Shown here piece after piece: positions 36,242 through 40,435 of a stretch of DNA of 40,435 nt. Every line of letters begins with the position of its first letter. The stretch's first letter is position 1. A model generated the notes under the pieces. The model was not told the origin of the DNA, ran no database searches, and saw nothing but the letters and a program-made list of their open reading frames with translations. The stretch is from contig NZ_HF571038.1 in the NCBI RefSeq assembly GCF_001046875.1, positions 484,420 to 524,854 on the forward strand, written 5' to 3'. The translations under genes and the position numbers were made by a program. The stretch is from Nostocoides jenkinsii Ben 74. GTDB taxonomy: Bacteria; Actinomycetota; Actinomycetes; Actinomycetales; Dermatophilaceae.

Positions 36242-37377
36242 GCCCGCTTAGGCCGCACAAGCACCGTCTGTTTGCGGTCCCGGTAGGTGTCGTGCTCTTT
36301 CACGACCCCCGTGACGGTGACCTCGTCGCCGGAGTCGACGTCGTAGGCCCACGCCGCCGCCGTGTAGGTCTTCACAACCCCGGCAGGAGTCTCGATGACG
36401 ACGAGGCGCTGCGTGCTGCCGTAGGCGTAACCGTCGACCGTCAGGGCGGTCGTGATGCGGCCCGTCACCGTGACCTTCTCGCCCTTGGTGCCGATCCAGG
36501 CGTCGACCACGGGCTCGGTCTCGGCCTTCTTCGTCCCGACGAGGCGGTCGTAGACCGGGATGGCCGCGCACAGGATGCCGTAACCGTTGTCGGGGACATA
36601 CTCGGCGCGCAGAATCACCGCCAGGTTCGCCTCAAACGAGTCACCGGACTCGACGACGTGAGCCAGCACCGTCTCGGTGATGGCCGGGGCCATCCTTTCC
36701 CCCTGCTCGATGAACGGCGCAAGTTCGGCGCGAAGCTCGGCGTCCTTCTTCCGGCTGCCGAACAGGACATCCGAGACGACCATGCGGGTGGGGGTTTTGC
36801 TGTACGTCGAGCCCCAGCCGAACCGCTGCACGGCGGCGTAGGCGACGGCGATCACGGTCTCAACGGTGGCGGACGGGGTTCCGCCGCCAAGACCACCGAA
36901 ACCGTCCCGAACCGACTCAGTGTCGATGAACGCGGGCAGGGTCGACCATCCGAGGAAGTCTTTGATGCAGGTCGCCCCCACCTGATTGACCGTGGTGCCG
37001 TCCGTCACCAGCATGACGCGGCGACGGTTCCGCTTGGTGCCGCAGTGGTCGCAGGCTCCCTCGCGCAGGGCCGAACGGTCGACCAGGCTCTCGTCCACCC
37101 CCGGCGCGCACCGCACCAAGAACTCGGTTCCCGCATCCGTGGCGACCGCGTCGATCGCCGCCAAGAACGTCCACCCGTCATAGCAGGGCGGCTCGCCGGT
37201 CAACGTCGCCTCCACGAAGACGTACTCGCCGACACCGTTCTCAGCCTTGCGAGTCACCGTCGTGCCAGACAACTCGAACCGGCCCGTGAACCCGCGCTTC
37301 GCGGCGCGCTTGTTGATGGCCGCGACCTTGGCGACGGTGGCGGCATACTCGGCGGGGGTCAACGTCCAGGTGTTCAT
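36238..37377 (-). CDS. Zinc-binding/OB-fold phage-plasmid protein
   Basis: The 379-residue protein has ATG 37377 with a class 1 element; a longer frame to 37527 would overlap the divergent gene. Residues about 105-125 (ACDHCGTKRNRRRVMLV) form a zinc ribbon followed by QVGATCIKDFLGWST, a pattern common to actinobacterial phage and plasmid proteins. The C-terminal third (KVTVTGRITTALTVDGYAYG and a similar DEVTVTGVVKEHDTYRD) consists of OB-fold-like strands, as in single-strand-DNA-binding proteins. Probably a DNA-associated protein of replication or transfer; unproved. Confidence 0.7.
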   Translation of the reverse strand: MNTWTLTPAEYAATVAKVAAINKRAAKRGFTGRFELSGTTVTRKAENGVGEYVFVEATLTGEPPCYDGWTFLAAIDAVATDAGTEFLVRCAPGVDESLVDRSALREGACDHCGTKRNRRRVMLVTDGTTVNQVGATCIKDFLGWSTLPAFIDTESVRDGFGGLGGGTPSATVETVIAVAYAAVQRFGWGSTYSKTPTRMVVSDVLFGSRKKDAELRAELAPFIEQGERMAPAITETVLAHVVESGDSFEANLAVILRAEYVPDNGYGILCAAIPVYDRLVGTKKAETEPVVDAWIGTKGEKVTVTGRITTALTVDGYAYGSTQRLVVIETPAGVVKTYTAAAWAYDVDSGDEVTVTGVVKEHDTYRDRKQTVLVRPKRA

Positions 37378-37384
37378 GCCGTCT

Positions 37385-37394
37385 CTGAGCGCAG
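37385..37394 (-). promoter_or_regulatory. Class 1 start element
   Basis: CTGCGCTCAG on the minus strand, 7-nt spacer, ATG at 37377. Confidence 0.6.
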
Positions 37395-37431
37395 TCGGTC
37401 CGCATCTCTCGGCCGCGCCGGCGGGGCGGTC

Positions 37432-37440
37432 GGCAAAGAA
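37432..37440 (+). promoter_or_regulatory. Class 3 start element
   Basis: GGCAAAGAA, 5-nt spacer, ATG 37446; divergent from the class 1 element at 37385-37394. Confidence 0.5.
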
Positions 37441-37445
37441 CGAGC

Positions 37446-37925
37446 ATGAGCACCCTACCGTCCACCGACCCAGACCTCGCCGAGACCTACGCGCTCCGGC
37501 GACCCGACGCCCCCGAGTCCGAGACATTCTTCGCGGATAGCCTCGCCGAGATCATCGACCAGTTCATTGACGGCTATGCCGCGATGGACGACAAGGACGC
37601 ACTCGCCGCCCGCGCCGAAGTTCTGTCAGGCGTCGTCACCGCAGCCTCCCGCAACGCCCTGGAAGGGGCCGAGTTCGACCCGACCCCGACCGACGCCGAG
37701 TTGACGGCAATCGCGCGCGACAAGGCTGAACCGTTCCCGCTGACGGAGTGGACTCTCGACATGCCGCTGCTGGAAATGGCGCACCACTACCAGCCCTACA
37801 CCGACGTCCCGCTGCCGAGCGGCAGCGTCGTCACCTTCGACGCTGCCGACGAGCGGTCGTTCCTGACCTGCCTGCATGGGCTCGGGGCGATCTGGTTCGC
37901 CGTCCGCGACAACGACGACGACTAG
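37446..37925 (+). CDS. Acidic hypothetical protein, 159 aa
   Basis: ATG 37446 is defined by the class 3 element. The protein is very acidic and helical (SLAEIIDQFIDGYAAMDDKDALAARAEVL), then beta-rich towards the end (LPSGSVVTFDAADERSFLTC), with the tail DNDDD. No family recognised. A terminator follows. DNA-mimic or anti-restriction functions fit its charge, but nothing specific supports that. Confidence 0.6.
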   Translation: MSTLPSTDPDLAETYALRRPDAPESETFFADSLAEIIDQFIDGYAAMDDKDALAARAEVLSGVVTAASRNALEGAEFDPTPTDAELTAIARDKAEPFPLTEWTLDMPLLEMAHHYQPYTDVPLPSGSVVTFDAADERSFLTCLHGLGAIWFAVRDNDDD

Positions 37926-37948
37926 TCGGTTCCCGCCAGCCGGTAACA

Positions 37949-37974
37949 CCGCCACGTCCTGCCCGACGTGGCGG
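37949..37974 (+). terminator. 10-bp stem terminator
   Basis: Arms 37949-37958 and 37965-37974 (CCGCCACGTC and complement), 6-nt loop, 24 bp past the stop. Confidence 0.65.
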
Positions 37975-38051
37975 CGTTCGACGCGCCCGCTCAGGGCCGA
38001 TAAGGGTTAGCTGGCGCGTCACCGTCGGCTGCGCGCGAACGACGATCTCCG

Positions 38052-38366
38052 TCAGAGCACCATCAGGACGATCGCATCCAACGGGAAGGTGATCTCCCAT
38101 GCCGGACACCGCAAGGCGAGAGTGGCGTCATCGACCGCGGTCAGTGTGCCGACGAACTTCTCGGCCACACCGGCTTGATCGACCATCACCGTCACCCGCT
38201 CGACCGGCTCGCCATCAGCGAGAACGTACTGGGCCATCGCGCGGACAGCGAGAGGAAGACCTGCCGCCCAATCCGAGCCAGGCTGCATGGCGACGACGAT
38301 CTTGCTTTCCTTGACGGCCCGAGCAGCCTCGTCGGCCAGGGCGATTGCGAATACATCAGAGTTCAT
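38052..38366 (-). CDS. Hypothetical protein, 104 aa
   Basis: ATG 38366 is fixed by the class 1 element. The N-terminus is helical (VFAIALADEAARAVKESKIV); the second half is a beta barrel-like stretch (RVTVMVDQAGVAEKFVGTLTAVDDATLALRCPAW with a closing FPLDAIVLMVL), reminiscent of Sm/SH3-like small folds. No family assigned. Confidence 0.6.
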   Translation of the reverse strand: MNSDVFAIALADEAARAVKESKIVVAMQPGSDWAAGLPLAVRAMAQYVLADGEPVERVTVMVDQAGVAEKFVGTLTAVDDATLALRCPAWEITFPLDAIVLMVL

Positions 38367-38373
38367 GCCTCTG

Positions 38374-38383
38374 CTGAGCGCAG
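38374..38383 (-). promoter_or_regulatory. Class 1 start element
   Basis: CTGCGCTCAG on the minus strand, 7-nt spacer, ATG at 38366. Confidence 0.6.
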
Positions 38384-38419
38384 GCGGCCCCGACGAATCG
38401 CCGGGGCCGTCCGGCCCCA

Positions 38420-39475
38420 TCAACCGGCCTGCCGATCTGCCTGTCGTCCGCTGATGCGCTGGGCGAACCGGCCCAAGGCGGTCGTCGCCGCGCCGCGGGC
38501 GCTCTGCGCGAACGTCGACGGTGTCGACTCCACGTCGCCGCGCCGAATCTGGCATCGGTGCGCTTCGATGTCGGGCGTGAACCACTGACAGGATGGGCAC
38601 TGCTCGACGTTGATCCGCTCCTTTTGCTTTTTGATCCGGGCCGTGAATGTGGCACCCGGCGACCGGGAATCGCGCACCGCCTCGTAGTCGGCGAACGTCG
38701 CCTTGTAGCCGTACTTCTTGCCGTTGGTGGTCATCACCATCAGGCCGGAGCCATCCTTGGCTTCCGGGTCCGCGGCGAACCCGGTTCCGTCGATCCAGGT
38801 CGACTTCACCTCGGCGACCGGCACACCGGCAGCCCGCTTCTCCCGGCGACGCTGCTCGACAATCGCGTTGACGTCCGAGACCGGGACGGACGGTCGGCGG
38901 CCTTCCAGGGTGGCGTGAATGATCTCGCGGGCCGCCAGTTCGGTGGCGTTCGAGCCGTTGCCGGCGATCTGGACGTCCCACAAGCCGTTCTGCGGCCCCG
39001 AAACGCGCGCCCACCCAGACAGGGCCTTGCCGTCTTCGCCGGTCACCGAGTAGGGCACGTCGAACGTCCCGTGACCTTCCTTGGCGAAGCGCCGAATCGA
39101 GGTCTTCGACGGCATCCGCACCGAGACGCCATCCGACTCATACCGCATCCGGTGGGTGCGCCGACCACCCGACAACGCCTGACCGCCGGTGTTTCCGGGG
39201 GTGTAGTCATCCGGCATCTTCGGATAGTCGCCCCGAGGGGCACCCCACTGCGCCGCAGAGAAGTGGGAGTCCCACCACTCTTTGCGTCGGCTGGTTCGCC
39301 GGGGGTCGATCGTGGTGCCGTGCGTGATCGCGGGCACGAATCGGCCCGCTTCGAGGTCTTCGCCGCGTGCGGCCCACCGCAACTGGCCGGGGGTCGGCTC
39401 GCCCTTGGGCATTGATCCGTACTGTCCGCCGTTCGGGTTGCCCGCCGGGACGCGAGGTTGGTTGTTTCCGCTCAT
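38420..39475 (-). CDS. GGQF-leader phage/plasmid protein, 351 aa
   Basis: Leader RVPAGNPNGGQYGSMPKGEP at residues 6-25. The second ATG at 39475 is chosen because the class 2 element places it 7 nt downstream; ATG 39481 lies inside the element. Residues about 115-200 (KTSIRRFAKEGHGTFDVPYS, SGWARVSGPQNGLWDVQI, IIHATLEGRRPSVPV) belong to a family common in actinophages, unnamed. A KKYGYKATFADYEAV block and a zinc-like CPSCQWF...H-RC near the C-terminus follow. Function unknown; the Arg-rich end suggests nucleic-acid contact. Confidence 0.65.
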   Translation of the reverse strand: MSGNNQPRVPAGNPNGGQYGSMPKGEPTPGQLRWAARGEDLEAGRFVPAITHGTTIDPRRTSRRKEWWDSHFSAAQWGAPRGDYPKMPDDYTPGNTGGQALSGGRRTHRMRYESDGVSVRMPSKTSIRRFAKEGHGTFDVPYSVTGEDGKALSGWARVSGPQNGLWDVQIAGNGSNATELAAREIIHATLEGRRPSVPVSDVNAIVEQRRREKRAAGVPVAEVKSTWIDGTGFAADPEAKDGSGLMVMTTNGKKYGYKATFADYEAVRDSRSPGATFTARIKKQKERINVEQCPSCQWFTPDIEAHRCQIRRGDVESTPSTFAQSARGAATTALGRFAQRISGRQADRQAG

Positions 39476-39482
39476 GCCCATA

Positions 39483-39490
39483 TTGCGGGC
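39483..39490 (-). promoter_or_regulatory. Class 2 start element
   Basis: GCCCGCAA on the minus strand, 7-nt spacer, ATG at 39475. Confidence 0.55.
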
Positions 39491-39497
39491 GGGGGCT

Positions 39498-40094
39498 TCA
39501 CGGGCGCTGAGGAATCTCTGGCAGGTCGTAAAACTCGGGGTCCACCATGTAAGGGATCAGCAAGTGCCCCCGGTAAGAGGCGTATACCCGCTCGATTGTG
39601 GCTGGCCTTGGGTAACCGGGGAGGGAAACCAGCGTGTCAAACAATCGCTGACGCTCATCGGGCGGCATGGTGCGCGACGAGAGGCGCATCTGCATGATGC
39701 GCAGCACGGGGCGAACCATCGGCGCATCCAGTCGAGGCCACGACGACATCCCCTCTTTGATCGCGGCGTCCCGCCGCGCTTTCCACCCTTCGACGTCGCG
39801 TCGTGGTTGGGGGTTCTTGAGTTCCCACTCCGAGCGCAGATACGACTTGTGCTCGTTGAGAAGCATGGCGTAGCCCGAGATGAAGTGATTGAGCGTCCGA
39901 TCCGAAATCTCGACCTTGCTCCAAAACTCGATTGCCTCCCTAGCCGTGTAGCAGTACGGCGGAAACTCGTAGGTTCCCTCGCCGTCGTTCCACAACTTCA
40001 AGGGGGCAGGCTCCGACCCGCCTCCTGGGGCGAACTGGCCGCCACCCGGTGCCCCTTGCGGGCGGCGGACCGGCTGTTGCACCGCCATCGTCAC
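39498..40094 (-). CDS. GGQF-leader protein, 198 aa
   Basis: GTG 40094 overlaps the upstream stop (GTGA); ATG 40088 is possible. Leader RRPQGAPGGGQFAPGGGSEP, then a helical soluble domain rich in aromatic and charged residues (YCYTAREAIEFWSKVEI, RTLNHFISGYAMLLNEHKS, VRPVLRIMQMRLSSRTM) and a beta-helix end with YRGHLLIPYMVDPEFYDLP. No family recognised. It lacks a properly spaced class 2 element, although a degenerate copy lies 20-30 nt upstream inside the previous gene. Confidence 0.6.
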   Translation of the reverse strand: MTMAVQQPVRRPQGAPGGGQFAPGGGSEPAPLKLWNDGEGTYEFPPYCYTAREAIEFWSKVEISDRTLNHFISGYAMLLNEHKSYLRSEWELKNPQPRRDVEGWKARRDAAIKEGMSSWPRLDAPMVRPVLRIMQMRLSSRTMPPDERQRLFDTLVSLPGYPRPATIERVYASYRGHLLIPYMVDPEFYDLPEIPQRP

Positions 40095-40435
40095 TCATCA
40101 CCTCGTGTCGTTTCCGCTATTGCGGGCGGGGTGCCACCGCCGGGCTGCGAAACCCGGCGTCCGGGCTCTGACGGCGCGACTATATCAGGCCGCAACCTGG
40201 GCGCACCGTGGATCGACGGCTCACTCGGAGCTTCCTGCGGAGCCGCAGCAGACTGATCCGACTGAGGGGACGGTGACTCGAAGCGCGAAGGACGACTGGT
40301 CGGGGCTTCTGCGCCACCCGAGGACTGCTGGACGGGGGCGGCTACGCGACCAGTCGGCTGCTGAACCGGGGGAGCGACAGAACGACTCTCCGGCTGTGGC
40401 TGGTCGGCGACAGGACGGTTCTGCTGTGGCTGAAC
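40091..40435 (-). CDS. C-terminus of a Pro/Gln-rich protein, cut by window edge
   Basis: The open minus-strand frame enters from the right edge and ends at TGA 40091. The visible 114 residues are low-complexity: repeats of VQPQQ, APPVQQPTGR, APVQQSSGG, then SPSPQSDQSAAAPQEAP. This looks like a disordered C-terminal tail of a larger protein. Its last residues (TPPAIAETTRGDE) are encoded by a degenerate class 2 element. Confidence 0.65.
   Translation of the reverse strand, partial: VQPQQNRPVADQPQPESRSVAPPVQQPTGRVAAPVQQSSGGAEAPTSRPSRFESPSPQSDQSAAAPQEAPSEPSIHGAPRLRPDIVAPSEPGRRVSQPGGGTPPAIAETTRGDE

Noticed and set aside
40100-40125. A ninth class 2 element before the gene at 40094
   Set aside because: GCCCGCAATAGCGG is present but not at 7 nt from any start; treated as a degenerate copy.
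1-40435. Complete circular replicon
   Set aside because: The genes at both edges start outside the window on opposite strands and do not join into one gene.
1-40435. CRISPR array
   Set aside because: The only regular repeats are the adhesin modules and the scattered start elements; no direct-repeat/spacer pattern exists.

Overview
The window is high-GC, tightly packed DNA that looks like part of a large actinobacterial phage or phage-like/conjugative plasmid, not a chromosome core. The evidence is a WhiB-like regulator, an mIHF-like protein, frequent GTG/TTG starts, 4-bp ATGA/GTGA gene overlaps, small hypothetical genes switching strand often, an array of eight tRNAs, a ParA-type ATPase, an orphan DNA methyltransferase, HNH nucleases and many phage/plasmid families (DUF3846, DUF4031, DUF7007, MGYTHYF, VVA0879, NADAR). 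No virion structural gene is visible, so phage versus plasmid is unresolved. Both end genes are cut by the window, and their 5' ends lie outside it.

Layout. 1-5259 (+): one overlapping operon with ParA, a membrane protein, an unknown, an mIHF-like protein, a sigma-factor-like protein, small proteins and a J-domain protein. 5256-11713: short units on both strands, including a P-loop-like protein lacking the Walker lysine, three DUF3846-like paralogues, a zinc-ribbon/HTH pair, the first MORN-like protein, a secreted HNH nuclease and a damaged minus-strand gene. 11935-15624: a ~1230-residue secreted SdrD/MSCRAMM-like adhesin with three ~785-bp modules. 15641-18545: hairpins, small Cys-rich proteins and tRNAs Trp, Leu, Lys, Gln, Pro, Asn, Glu, Gly with a broken dCMP-deaminase-like gene. 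18581-22386: NADAR, WhiB, HNH, HAD. 22445-24723: two tandem exported beta-helix proteins. 24757-32119 (+): nucleotidyltransferase, DUF4031, DUF7007 and the 'GGQF' genes. 31986-34661 (-): broken HNH-like gene, methyltransferase, more GGQF/MORN genes. 34738-40435: LPD29-like, OB-fold/zinc protein and further GGQF genes.

The most striking signal is a set of short conserved sequences at fixed distance from start codons, on both strands. Class 1 (CTGCGCTCAG then 7 nt then ATG/GTG) occurs 22 times. Class 2 (GCCCGCAA then 7 nt then ATG) occurs 8 times, almost always in front of proteins that begin with an HPxGxxxGGQF-type peptide. Class 3 (GGCAAAGAA then 5 nt then start) occurs 4 times. These genes mostly lack a Shine-Dalgarno sequence, whereas a minority (WhiB, HNH, HAD, the beta-helix genes, the 37-aa zinc protein) have a purine-rich SD and no element. 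I infer two or more start systems, and the element-reading factor could be the sigma-like protein at 2857-3696.

Caution: about eight genes carry single-base frameshifts, several in homopolymers, and three minus-strand genes carry five in-frame stop codons. They may be sequence errors or real decay. Affected genes are marked as pseudogenes but described by their apparent intact frame.
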